DNA of 64,000 nucleotides from NCBI RefSeq assembly GCF_010646885.2, contig NZ_CP050700.1, positions 2,196,501 through 2,260,500 on the forward strand, in the 5' to 3' direction. The notes beneath the pieces were generated by a model. That model had not been told where the DNA came from. It worked only from the letters and a program-made list of their open reading frames with translations, and ran no database searches. Position numbers and translations under genes: made by a program. Shown here in pieces: positions 26,808 to 35,434 of this stretch (its first letter is position 1; each line of letters starts with the position of its first letter). Source of the DNA: Desulfopila sp. IMCC35008. GTDB lineage: Bacteria > Desulfobacterota > Desulfobulbia > Desulfobulbales > Desulfocapsaceae.

Positions 26808-26817
26808 TTGTATACCA
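26808..26817. promoter_or_regulatory. Palindromic operator, copy 3 (TTGTATACCA)
   Basis: Nine of ten bases match TTGTATACAA. It lies about 110 bp upstream of the racemase-family gene, where a promoter is expected, although I cannot pick a clear -35/-10 pair. Confidence 0.5.
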
Positions 26818-26918
26818 AAAATGTACTGTGTGCGTGCTCTGTACTTAATTGAATAATGCGTTCATGATATACAGTAGCAGAATACACTTCAAATATTGCT
26901 TATGGAGGAGTGAGAGTA

Positions 26919-27953
26919 GTGAGGTCAACTCAGGTTATTCATGTGGTCAGTTGTCACGCCGAGGGTGAGGTTGGAGACGTCATCGTTGGCGGAGTTGCAG
27001 TACCTCCGGGAGATACAATATGGGAACAGTCCCGGTGGATTGCAAACGATAAACAGCTGCGGAATTTCATGCTCAACGAACCCCGTGGTGGAGTTTTTCG
27101 ACATGTTAATTTACTTGTCCCGCCAAAGAACCCTAAGGCACAGATGGGCTGGATTATTATGGAACCTGAAGATACACCACCTATGTCGGGCTCCAACTCA
27201 ATCTGCGTTTCCACCGTTCTCCTGGAAACGGGAATTATTCCTATGCTGGAGCCGGAAACCCGCATGACCCTTGAACCTCCCGGAGGACTTATCGAGGTGG
27301 TCGCAAGTTGCAGCCAGGGCAAGGTGACAAGGGTTTCGGTAAAAAACGTACCCTCTTTTGTTGATAAGTCATCAGTTGCCCTGGAGGTTCAAGGCATCGG
27401 TACTCTCACTGTCGATACCGCATATGGTGGGGACAGTTTTGTTATTGTCGATTCGGAGCAACTCGGGTTTTCCCTGACCCCGGACGAGGCACGTGAGCTC
27501 GCAGAGACTGGAATTAAAATCACCAATGCAGCCAATGAGCAACTTGGCTTTTATCATCCGGTGAATCCTGATTGGAACCATATCTCATTTTGCCAGATTA
27601 CAGCTCCGTTGAAAGAGGAAGACGGCGTCTTGGTTGGGAAAAATACTGTTTCAATTCAACCTGGTAAACTCGACCGCTGTCCAACTGGGACAGGATGCTC
27701 CGCGAGAATGGCACTTTTATATCAACAGGGTAGATTAAAGGCTGGGGATAGGTATATAGCTGAGTCTATAATCGGGTCCCGTTTTTATTGTTCAATAGAT
27801 TCAGTGACCCAGGTAGGCGGCCGTCAGGGTATATACCCGATTATTGCCGGACAGGCCTGGATTACCGGAACACATCAATATACACTCGATCCGACAGATC
27901 CTTGGCCGGAAGGGTACAAAGTGGCCGATACCTGGCCTGTAAAAGTAGGGTGA
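26919..27953 (+). CDS. Proline-racemase-family enzyme, probable trans-3-hydroxy-L-proline dehydratase
   Basis: 344-residue enzyme of the proline racemase / 4-hydroxyproline epimerase / trans-3-hydroxyproline dehydratase superfamily ([29 protein letters not shown]). True racemases and epimerases use two Cys; here both positions differ, with Ser90 in PMSGSN and Thr256 in CPTGTG. Loss of the second Cys to Thr is known in trans-3-hydroxy-L-proline dehydratases, which yield pyrroline-2-carboxylate. The reductase expected for that product is two genes downstream, which supports this reading. I start at GTG 26919, 8 bp after GGAGGAG; an in-frame GTG at 26910 lies too close to that site. An unusual proline-type epimerase remains possible. 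Confidence 0.8.
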   Translation: MRSTQVIHVVSCHAEGEVGDVIVGGVAVPPGDTIWEQSRWIANDKQLRNFMLNEPRGGVFRHVNLLVPPKNPKAQMGWIIMEPEDTPPMSGSNSICVSTVLLETGIIPMLEPETRMTLEPPGGLIEVVASCSQGKVTRVSVKNVPSFVDKSSVALEVQGIGTLTVDTAYGGDSFVIVDSEQLGFSLTPDEARELAETGIKITNAANEQLGFYHPVNPDWNHISFCQITAPLKEEDGVLVGKNTVSIQPGKLDRCPTGTGCSARMALLYQQGRLKAGDRYIAESIIGSRFYCSIDSVTQVGGRQGIYPIIAGQAWITGTHQYTLDPTDPWPEGYKVADTWPVKVG

Positions 27954-27956
27954 ATT

Positions 27957-29507
27957 ATGTTTGTCAGTGTTTTTAATGATGTTTTAGGGCCGGTTATGCG
28001 CGGCCCATCGAGTTCCCATACGGCAGGGTCCTATCATATTGCCTTGATAGCAAGAGATTTGCTTGGCTCTGAACCGTTTAAAATAAAAATAGTTTTTGAT
28101 CCGGAAGGGTCTTATGGGAAGACGTATGTCCAGCAGGGTGTAGATCGCGCTTTTGTGACCGGACTCATGGGTTGGAAACAAACAGACGAAATTTTTAAGT
28201 CGGCCCTTGATACAGCCAGGAAACATGGAGTTGAAATTGATTTTGAGCTTGTACATATTCCACATGCTGATCATCCAAACTATGTACATATGCAAGTTGT
28301 CGGGGAAGGGCATAATAATCATCTTGATATTGAAGCCAAATCGGTTGGTGGAGGTACCTTTACGGTGGTTAAGGTGAACGGGGTTGCTCTTCAACTAGAT
28401 GGTAAACGGTATGCGACTCTGATAGAGATAAAACCTGAAAAGTTAAATTCGCTTATCGGCTCGTTGGCCAGCAACTTTCCCGGGGCAAGTGTTGAAGTTC
28501 TCAAGAAGGATATAGAAAATTCTATTGTCAAAATAGAAGCAGGTACTCCGCTTGACAATAGGATACTGGAAAAATTGGCTCCAGACAGTACAATTCGCCA
28601 GGCACGTCCTGTATATCATACCCGAAAAGGAGAGCCGCCATTCGCCTCCGGGACCGAAATGGTAATGTTTGCATTGCAGAACGATCTCTCGTTAGGCCAG
28701 GCTGTTCTTGAATATGAGAAAGCAGTTCTGGGCTTGACCGAAGAAGAAGCTATCTCTGAAATGATTGGCCGGTATAAGGTAATGAAAGCTTCCGTTGCCG
28801 AAGGCTTGATTGAAGAAAATGTTAACATGCAGCTTCTCGAACCAATGGCCGGGCGGATTATGGAAGGGGTCAGAGTGGGGAGGAGTGCCATCGGAGGGGT
28901 GCATGCAAGGGCTTCGGCCGCTGCGATGGCGGCAATGCATACCTGTAATAGCCAGGGCGTTGTTTGTGCTGCCCCTACTGGGGGCGCAGCAGGTACTCTA
29001 CCCGGTATCCTGACGGTTCTTGAAGAAGAATATTCTATTGATGAAAGGCGGATGGCTCTCATGCTTTTTGCGGCAGGTGGGATCGGTCTTATATTAGCAA
29101 TTCGCGGAACATTTGCCGCAGAAGTCGCTGGTTGCCAGGTAGAGATCGGAGCGGCAGGAGCTATGGGGGCGTCTGCTGTAGTTGAGTTTGCAGGAGGCAC
29201 AGTGCAGCAGGCATGTGATGCCGCCGCAATCTCGTTTCAAAACACGATGGGATCCGTCTGCGATCTGGTTCAGGGAATGTGTGAAATCCCCTGTCATACC
29301 CGAAACGGGGTGGCGGCCTCGAGTGCCTTTACCAATGCTGATATGGTTATTGCCGGGTATGTCAATCCGATACCCCTTGATGAGACCATTGATGCTGTTT
29401 ACTCATCCGGCCTTATGCTTCCAAGCGAGCTTCGCTGCACGGCTCAAGGTGGTCTTGCAATAGCACCGTCTGCACAAGCTTTGAAACGAGTACGAAAAAA
29501 TTGCTGA
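27957..29507 (+). CDS. L-serine dehydratase, iron-sulphur type, fused beta-alpha
   Basis: 516-residue single-chain iron-sulphur serine dehydratase (serine to pyruvate plus ammonia). The beta domain comes first (about 1-215) with the signature GPSSSHTAG at 16-24. The alpha domain follows (about 240-510) with CAAPTGGAAGT, IPCHTRNGV and LRCTAQGG, whose Cys are the [4Fe-4S] ligands. It starts 3 bp after the racemase-family stop, so the two are co-translated. In this setting it may act on serine or on another 3-hydroxy amino acid; the sequence cannot settle the substrate. The enzyme is oxygen-sensitive, fitting an anaerobe. Confidence 0.9.
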   Translation: MFVSVFNDVLGPVMRGPSSSHTAGSYHIALIARDLLGSEPFKIKIVFDPEGSYGKTYVQQGVDRAFVTGLMGWKQTDEIFKSALDTARKHGVEIDFELVHIPHADHPNYVHMQVVGEGHNNHLDIEAKSVGGGTFTVVKVNGVALQLDGKRYATLIEIKPEKLNSLIGSLASNFPGASVEVLKKDIENSIVKIEAGTPLDNRILEKLAPDSTIRQARPVYHTRKGEPPFASGTEMVMFALQNDLSLGQAVLEYEKAVLGLTEEEAISEMIGRYKVMKASVAEGLIEENVNMQLLEPMAGRIMEGVRVGRSAIGGVHARASAAAMAAMHTCNSQGVVCAAPTGGAAGTLPGILTVLEEEYSIDERRMALMLFAAGGIGLILAIRGTFAAEVAGCQVEIGAAGAMGASAVVEFAGGTVQQACDAAAISFQNTMGSVCDLVQGMCEIPCHTRNGVAASSAFTNADMVIAGYVNPIPLDETIDAVYSSGLMLPSELRCTAQGGLAIAPSAQALKRVRKNC

Positions 29508-29546
29508 GTACGATCAGTAGGTACTACTATTTTAGAGGATAACACT

Positions 29547-30533
29547 ATGACACAATTAAGAATACTATCAGGTCAACAGATTCGGCAGGCAGTAAATATG
29601 AAGAGTATTATTGATGTGATGCATGAGGCTTTTGTCGAGTTATCCGCTGGTCGTGCAGAGATGCCCATCCGGTCACAAATATCCATTGATAAACATGAGG
29701 GGACAGCACTTTTCATGCCCTGTTACATGTCCCCGACTGAAATGATTGGAGTGAAGACCGTAACCCTTTTTGAAGATAACCGGAAAAACAATATTCCATA
29801 TATCCAGGGAATGGTGTGCCTGTTTGATGGCAAGAACGGAACTCCGCGAGCGGTACTCGACGGATTGACAATTACGGCATTAAGAACGGGTGCGGTTTCA
29901 GGCCTTGCCACCCGGCTGCTTGCCAGAGAAGATTCGGAAATTTGCGGTGTATTTGGGGCTGGAGCCCAGGGGCGTACACAGTTAGAGGCTGTCTGTGCAG
30001 TAAGAGATATAAAAAAGGTCTATATTTACGATATGTTTGTAGAGTCGTCCAGGCAGTTTGCCAAGGAGATGGGGAGTTTCCTGGGTGTTGAAATAGTTGT
30101 CGCAGCTACCTCGGAAGAGACTGTGCGTGATGCGGATATTATCTGCTGTGCTACTATCTCTGAAACACCAGTGTTCCACAACAGCGATCTCCCTGCCGGG
30201 GTCCATATCAATGCAGTAGGCAGCTATAAGCCACATGTCCAGGAAGTGCCTGAGGAAATGGTGTTACGTTCCCGACTTTATGTTGATCATCGAGAGTCAG
30301 CTCTTGAAGAGACAGGTGACTTGATCATCCCTATTGGAAATGGTTCGATGACAGAACAGCACATAGTTGCAGAGATTGGGGAAGTAGCGGCTGGTGAGGC
30401 TCCCGCCAGAACTTCCGAGGATGAGATAACTTTTTTTAAGAGTGTTGGTGTCGCGGTACAAGATTTAGCCGCGGCAACCGTTGTCTTAAAGGAAGCTGAA
30501 AAACAGGGGATTGGAACGATCGCTGACTTCTGA
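29547..30533 (+). CDS. Ornithine cyclodeaminase / mu-crystallin family, probable pyrroline-2-carboxylate reductase
   Basis: 328-residue NAD(P)-dependent enzyme. The dinucleotide-binding loop is GVFGAGAQGRTQ, and the substrate region has MPCYM, LDGLTITALRTGAVSGL and the AVGSYKP block. The family includes ornithine cyclodeaminase, alanine dehydrogenase and ketimine / pyrroline-2-carboxylate reductases. Next to a probable 3-hydroxyproline dehydratase, reduction of pyrroline-2-carboxylate to L-proline is the best fit, which proline dehydrogenase at 17762 would then oxidise. GAGGA precedes the ATG. Substrate assignment is inferred from neighbours. Confidence 0.87.
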   Translation: MTQLRILSGQQIRQAVNMKSIIDVMHEAFVELSAGRAEMPIRSQISIDKHEGTALFMPCYMSPTEMIGVKTVTLFEDNRKNNIPYIQGMVCLFDGKNGTPRAVLDGLTITALRTGAVSGLATRLLAREDSEICGVFGAGAQGRTQLEAVCAVRDIKKVYIYDMFVESSRQFAKEMGSFLGVEIVVAATSEETVRDADIICCATISETPVFHNSDLPAGVHINAVGSYKPHVQEVPEEMVLRSRLYVDHRESALEETGDLIIPIGNGSMTEQHIVAEIGEVAAGEAPARTSEDEITFFKSVGVAVQDLAAATVVLKEAEKQGIGTIADF

Positions 30534-30542
30534 CATCTCTCA

Positions 30543-30593
30543 TTATGAACATTTTGCCTGGTAACACCACGAAGAATGGCAAAATGTTCATAA
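30543..30593. terminator. Bidirectional hairpin between convergent genes
   Basis: 16-bp perfect stem (TTATGAACATTTTGCC and its complement) with a 19-nt loop, in the 70-bp gap between the reductase gene and lepA, which converge here. Confidence 0.8.
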
Positions 30594-30603
30594 GATAATG
30601 GTT

Positions 30604-32400
30604 TCAACTTTGCTCTGATTTAAGAACAGCCAGAAAGGCGGTTTGTGGTATGTCCACATTTCCAACAGTTTTCATTCGCTTCTTTCCTGCCTTTTGTTTT
30701 TCAAGCAGCTTGCGCTTTCTGGTAATGTCACCGCCGTAACATTTTGCAGTAACATCCTTGCGGAGTGCTGAAATTGTGGTTCTGGCAATGATGGTCCCGC
30801 CGATAGCTGCCTGGATAGCAATCTTGAACATCTGGCGCGGGATCTCCTCTTTTAACATATCGCAGGCATGCAACCCTCTTGCTCGTGCATTATTCCGGTG
30901 AACAAGCTGGGAGAGTGCATCAACTCGTTCGCCGTTAACGAGGATGTCTAGTTTGACGAGATCGCTTGTTCGGTAATCGAGTATTTCATAATCAAAAGAA
31001 CCATATCCCTGGGTTATTGATTTTAACCGATCATAGAAATCATAAATGACCTCTGCCAGTGGCAGTTCGCATTTGAATTCGATACGGCCTGGGGTGGGGT
31101 AATGATAATTGGTGTTTTCACCTCGTCGTTCCATACAAAGGGTCATGACTGCACCCATATACTTCTCGGGCATAAGGATCGTCGCCTTAATATAGGGTTC
31201 TTCCGTATTGTCTATATTGGCCGGGTCCGGATAATAGGCGGGGTTATCAATTTCCTGGGTCGTTCCGTCTTTCAAATGGCAAATATAGCGAACAGAAGGA
31301 ACTGTGAGGATTAAAGATACGTCAAACTCCCGTTCAAGTCGCTCCTGGATGACCTCTAAGTGGAGGAGGCCGAGAAAGCCGCATCGAAATCCGAAACCAA
31401 GAGCAGCAGAGGAATCTTTCTGGAAGGTAAGGGCGGCATCGTTGAGCTGTAGTTTCTCAAGGGCTGCCGCCAAGTCCTCATAGTCGTCCGTGGAAATGGG
31501 ATAGATGGAGGAGAAAACAACCTGCTGGATATCTTTGAACCCGGAAAGTGGTTCAGCGCTCGGCTTATCACGATGAGTGATTGTGTCACCTGGCCTTGCA
31601 TCCTGTACCGATTTAATACCAGCAATAATATAACCAACCTGCCCGGCAGAGAGTGACTTCTCAGACTGGCGTTGTACCCTGTAGGTTCCGACTTCTTCAA
31701 CCCGGTGTTCACAACCGTTAGACATGAACAGAATGGTTTCTCCGGCCTTTAGTGTACCATTGATTATTCTGACAGATATAATTGTACCCCTGAAAGGGTC
31801 ATAGTTGGCGTCAAAGATCAAGGCTTGGAGAGCGCCGTTGACATCCCCCTCAGGGGGGGGCAATTCAGTCACAATTGATTCCAGAATATCCCGTACGCCT
31901 TCCCCGCTTTTTGCAGAGCAATATTGGATGAGATTGCCGTCAAGGCCGAGGTCTTCCTCAATCTGCATGGCAACCTTTTCCGGTTCTGCAGAGGGGAGGT
32001 CTATTTTGTTGATTACAGGTATGATCTCCAAGTCATTTTCCATGGCGAGATAGAGGTTTGCAAGGGTCTGGGCTTCAACACCCTGTGCCGCATCGACAAG
32101 GAGGAGTGCACCCTCGCAAGAGGTAAGAGCCCTGGAAACCTCATAGCTGAAATCAACATGCCCGGGAGTGTCGACAAGGTTCAGCGCATACTCTTTGCCG
32201 TCCTTTGCTTTGAACGGTAAGCATATGGTCTGGCTCTTGATGGTGATACCTCGTTCGCGTTCGATATCCATGTTATCAAGAAGCTGGTCCTTGAATTCAC
32301 GATCGGAAATCAACTCGCAGATTTGGATCATCCTGTCGGCAAGTGTCGATTTGCCATGGTCTATGTGGGCTATTATGCTGAAGTTTCTAATATTATTCAT
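30604..32400 (-). CDS. lepA: Elongation factor 4 (LepA)
   Basis: Ribosome-associated translational GTPase that influences initiation and elongation under stress. G domain motifs are AHIDHGKST (P loop), DTPGH and NKIDLP. The C-terminal LepA-specific domain contains the LLEKQKAGKKRMK block. Length (598) is normal. No lepB follows. It converges with the catabolic gene cluster and is divergent from rpoH across a long gap. Confidence 0.97.
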   Translation of the reverse strand: MNNIRNFSIIAHIDHGKSTLADRMIQICELISDREFKDQLLDNMDIERERGITIKSQTICLPFKAKDGKEYALNLVDTPGHVDFSYEVSRALTSCEGALLLVDAAQGVEAQTLANLYLAMENDLEIIPVINKIDLPSAEPEKVAMQIEEDLGLDGNLIQYCSAKSGEGVRDILESIVTELPPPEGDVNGALQALIFDANYDPFRGTIISVRIINGTLKAGETILFMSNGCEHRVEEVGTYRVQRQSEKSLSAGQVGYIIAGIKSVQDARPGDTITHRDKPSAEPLSGFKDIQQVVFSSIYPISTDDYEDLAAALEKLQLNDAALTFQKDSSAALGFGFRCGFLGLLHLEVIQERLEREFDVSLILTVPSVRYICHLKDGTTQEIDNPAYYPDPANIDNTEEPYIKATILMPEKYMGAVMTLCMERRGENTNYHYPTPGRIEFKCELPLAEVIYDFYDRLKSITQGYGSFDYEILDYRTSDLVKLDILVNGERVDALSQLVHRNNARARGLHACDMLKEEIPRQMFKIAIQAAIGGTIIARTTISALRKDVTAKCYGGDITRKRKLLEKQKAGKKRMKTVGNVDIPQTAFLAVLKSEQS

Positions 32401-33052
32401 TGTTAATATTTGTCGGTCCCGTAAAAAGATTGGCCATTATCAGGCCAGCTGCATAACGTCTTATTGTTATAGCTGGTGGAAGTGTCGGTTTATACTTTTT
32501 ACGATATTAGGCGTAATTGGTAAAATTGCCGGCAAAAGGGTATACTATTGGTCGGGATCACCTTTGCATTATGGTTACCTTGAAGAGTTGCTACCTCGCC
32601 CATCTTCATTGTTGCGTTCAAAATGTTAACCTCAACATATCAAATATATGCTTGTGGTTAAATTTTTTATGCGTCTCGAATTTGAACAAGTCGGCTAATT
32701 TTTCAAGATACCTTTATGTAAAATTCGCTGTTTTTAGCACAAAAAAAGCAAGATTAAAACAGAATTTTCAATACATTTACTCTGGGTTCATAATAAGTGA
32801 TGATAACATATATAGTTCCTTTCTCCCAAAAAACTGCCGTAAATAGTGTAAAAACAGGGAGTCGTTTAACTCTTGCCCAATAAGAAGAGCAGCAAAGCAC
32901 TTGTTCTGCTTCGCGATGTTTGGTTTCATTCCAAAATTACTCGCATTTTGGCCAGGCATTTGCAGTTATTGATTGCACTTTCTTCCCCTGAGGGTAAAAT
33001 AATAATCTTTTGCAAAAAAGATATAATGAAATCAGTCCGGAGACTGTTATAA
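32401..33052. other. Divergent gap lepA / rpoH with a heat-shock-type promoter
   Basis: 652 bp, AT-rich. It includes a sigma-32-type promoter at 32579-32606 and, closer to rpoH, a TATAAT at 33022-33027 without a convincing -35. If the upstream promoter is used, the rpoH leader is about 440 nt. No supported small gene. Confidence 0.5.
32579..32606 (+). promoter_or_regulatory. Candidate sigma-32 (RpoH) promoter
   Basis: CTTGAA (32579-32584), 13 bp, GCCCATCTT (32598-32606), close to the heat-shock consensus CTTGAA / CCCCATnT. It points toward rpoH, consistent with self-activation. Confidence 0.5.
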
Positions 33053-34042
33053 ATGGTTAAAAATGAAGTCGAAATAGAACCTGAGGTAAAGGAACCTCAG
33101 GTTGAGCAAATGCAGGAGCAGCAACTTGTTTCCATTTCGGATGACGAGAACCTGCCTGCGTTAAGTAACCCCGCACTACATAGATACCTTCAGGAAATCA
33201 GTCAATATGAGCTGCTTTCCCGGGAGGAAACTGATGAACTCGCCATCCGTTTCCGGGAAACAGGTGATCAGGATGCAGCGTATCGCTTAGTCTCATCAAA
33301 CCTGAGATTGGTGGTTAAAGTTGCCATGGACTTCCAGAAATACTGGATGCAGAACTTCATGGACCTCATCCAAGAGGGAAATGTCGGGTTGGTTCAGGCG
33401 ACAAAAAAATTTGATCCGTACCGTGGGGTTAAGTTTTCCTATTATGCTGCCTACTGGATAAGGGCCTATGTCCTGAAGTTTATTATGGATAACTGGCGGC
33501 TTGTTAAAATTGGCACCACCCAGGCCCAACGTAAACTGTTCTTTAGCCTCAATAAGGAAAAAAAGCTTCTTGAAGCCCAGGGTTTTCAGCCTGAACCCAA
33601 ACTTCTTGCCGAACGATTGAACGTCAAGGAGAAAGAGGTAGTTGAGATGGGGCAGAGAATGGATAACTGGGATGTCTCGCTTGAGAGTCCACTCAGATCC
33701 GACTCTGATGATGAACAGAAAAATTTCATCCCGAGCAGAGGGCCTAATATTGAGTCAACTGTGGCCGGAAAGGAGATCAAGCTCAAACTTGCAGAACTGC
33801 TTGAAGTCCTCAAGGATAAGCTTAACGACAAGGAGCGAATGATCCTTGAGAAACGGCTGCTTACTGATGAACCGCTTACGCTGCAGAATATTGCAGACAA
33901 ATTTGCAATTTCACGTGAACGCGTAAGGCAGATTGAAGTCAACCTGCTTAAGAAAATGAAAAAGTATCTTGAGGCAGAAATGCCAGATATTGTTGACTTC
34001 TTTGACGGCGAAAAAATTGTTATCAACTCTAAAGACGATTAA
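33053..34042 (+). CDS. rpoH: RNA polymerase heat-shock sigma factor (sigma-32)
   Basis: 329-residue group 3-like sigma-70 family factor. Region 2 has NLRLVVKVA and the core-binding DLIQEGNVGL. The RpoH box NWRLVKIGTTQAQRKLFF identifies it as RpoH and not RpoD or RpoS. Region 4 ends with ISRERVRQIEVNLLKK. It lacks region 1.1 and has an acidic, glutamine-rich N-terminus of about 40 residues, longer than in E. coli. Expected to direct chaperone and protease genes on heat stress. A heat-shock-type promoter lies 450 bp upstream. Confidence 0.93.
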   Translation: MVKNEVEIEPEVKEPQVEQMQEQQLVSISDDENLPALSNPALHRYLQEISQYELLSREETDELAIRFRETGDQDAAYRLVSSNLRLVVKVAMDFQKYWMQNFMDLIQEGNVGLVQATKKFDPYRGVKFSYYAAYWIRAYVLKFIMDNWRLVKIGTTQAQRKLFFSLNKEKKLLEAQGFQPEPKLLAERLNVKEKEVVEMGQRMDNWDVSLESPLRSDSDDEQKNFIPSRGPNIESTVAGKEIKLKLAELLEVLKDKLNDKERMILEKRLLTDEPLTLQNIADKFAISRERVRQIEVNLLKKMKKYLEAEMPDIVDFFDGEKIVINSKDD

Positions 34043-34060
34043 TACAATAAAGATACCATT

Positions 34061-35233
34061 ATGAAAGTACCTCTGTTAGACCTCCAAGCCCAACTAAAAA
34101 CCTTTGAAGAAGAGATGGTCGCAGCTGTGACAGATGTTGTCCGATCCACCCGATATATCGGTGGGCCTGAAATAGAGGCGCTGGAGAAGGAGATCAGCGA
34201 ATATTCAGGTGCGGCATACGGGATCGGTGTTTCCTCAGGAACTGATGCTCTTCTCGTTGCCCTTATGGCGTTGGACATTAAAGAGGGTGATCTGGTTTTG
34301 ACTACGCCGTATTCCTTTTTTGCGACCATGGGTGTCATATTACGATTGGGAGCACGCCCAGTCTTTGCAGACATCGATCCTGTAAGCTACAATATAGATC
34401 CCGAAAAGGTGGCACAGGCTCTGGCCGATGACACAAAGAAAAGAATTAAAGCTATTATTCCTGTACATCTCTACGGTCAGTGTGCAGATATGACCAGGAT
34501 TATGGCCTTGGCGGAACAGTACGACATACCCGTGGTAGAAGATGCTGCCCAGGCCATTGGGGCAGAATGCCCGTTTACTGAAAATGGCACTACCCGTGTC
34601 ATGAAAGCTGGTGCCATAGGGATTGCCGGCTGTTTTTCATTCTTCCCAAGCAAAAATCTTGGTGGGATTGGAGACGGTGGCATGGTGATCAGTCAGGGGG
34701 AGCAATTTGCTAAAAAAGTAGAACTGCTTCGTAATCATGGTGCATACCCCAAATATTACCACAAGATGGTTGGTGGCAATTTTCGGTTGGATGCATTACA
34801 GGCAGCAGCTCTTCGGATAAAGCTTCGCCACCTCGATTCATGGCATAAGCAGAGGGCTGCCAATGCAGCGACTTATAATAAGCTGTTTTCTGATTGCGGC
34901 CTTATAAGCGGAGCGGAAATTACAACACCAGTGTCCGTCTATGGCGAGGCATCAACTGACGAGAACAACTATCACATATATAATCAGTATATACTCAGGG
35001 TTTCACAGAGGGATGGGTTGCGTGAATGGCTGCTGAAAAACGATATAGGGTGTGAGGTGTATTACCCGGTTCCCCTTCATAAGCAGGAGTGCCTTGGAGT
35101 GGATGCTGAGAAGTGGGACATGCCACATGCGGAAAAAGCAGCTGAGGAAACAATAGCTCTGCCTATTTATCCCGAACTTACAACAGAAATGCAGATGTAT
35201 GTTGTGGAAACAATCAAAAAATATTATCAATAG
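34061..35233 (+). CDS. DegT/DnrJ/EryC1/StrS-family PLP aminotransferase
   Basis: 390-residue aminotransferase of the sugar-nucleotide type. The PLP lysine is K198 in SFFPSKN. Other motifs are GVSSGTDAL, PVHLYGQ and VEDAAQAIGA. These enzymes aminate keto-sugar nucleotides for surface polysaccharides. It begins 19 bp after rpoH and is probably co-transcribed. No other sugar-nucleotide genes are adjacent, but the exporter-like gene that follows makes a polysaccharide link plausible. Confidence 0.92.
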   Translation: MKVPLLDLQAQLKTFEEEMVAAVTDVVRSTRYIGGPEIEALEKEISEYSGAAYGIGVSSGTDALLVALMALDIKEGDLVLTTPYSFFATMGVILRLGARPVFADIDPVSYNIDPEKVAQALADDTKKRIKAIIPVHLYGQCADMTRIMALAEQYDIPVVEDAAQAIGAECPFTENGTTRVMKAGAIGIAGCFSFFPSKNLGGIGDGGMVISQGEQFAKKVELLRNHGAYPKYYHKMVGGNFRLDALQAAALRIKLRHLDSWHKQRAANAATYNKLFSDCGLISGAEITTPVSVYGEASTDENNYHIYNQYILRVSQRDGLREWLLKNDIGCEVYYPVPLHKQECLGVDAEKWDMPHAEKAAEETIALPIYPELTTEMQMYVVETIKKYYQ

Positions 35234-35434
35234 GCTTTAAAGGGCTAATACAACATTAATGTAACTGGTTGGATGCTGTCCATTTTGCGTCCGACCATGT
35301 TGTTAAGGCATGAAAAATGAGGGATTGATGGAAGTAACCCAAATTTTTCGATCTCCTAAAGTTCATGTTCAGGAGTACTCACGAATGAGTATGAACTCTC
35401 TTCTGCATACTGTTCTGGCTCAGGGACGCTGTCT

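Larger units (their letters stand above)
26256..26918. other. Intergenic gap TRAP operon / racemase-family gene
   Basis: 663 bp containing the terminator and, near its right end, the third operator copy. Two minus-strand frames in it lack ribosome sites and overlap the 53-residue gene or nothing recognisable; I do not call them. Confidence 0.5.
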
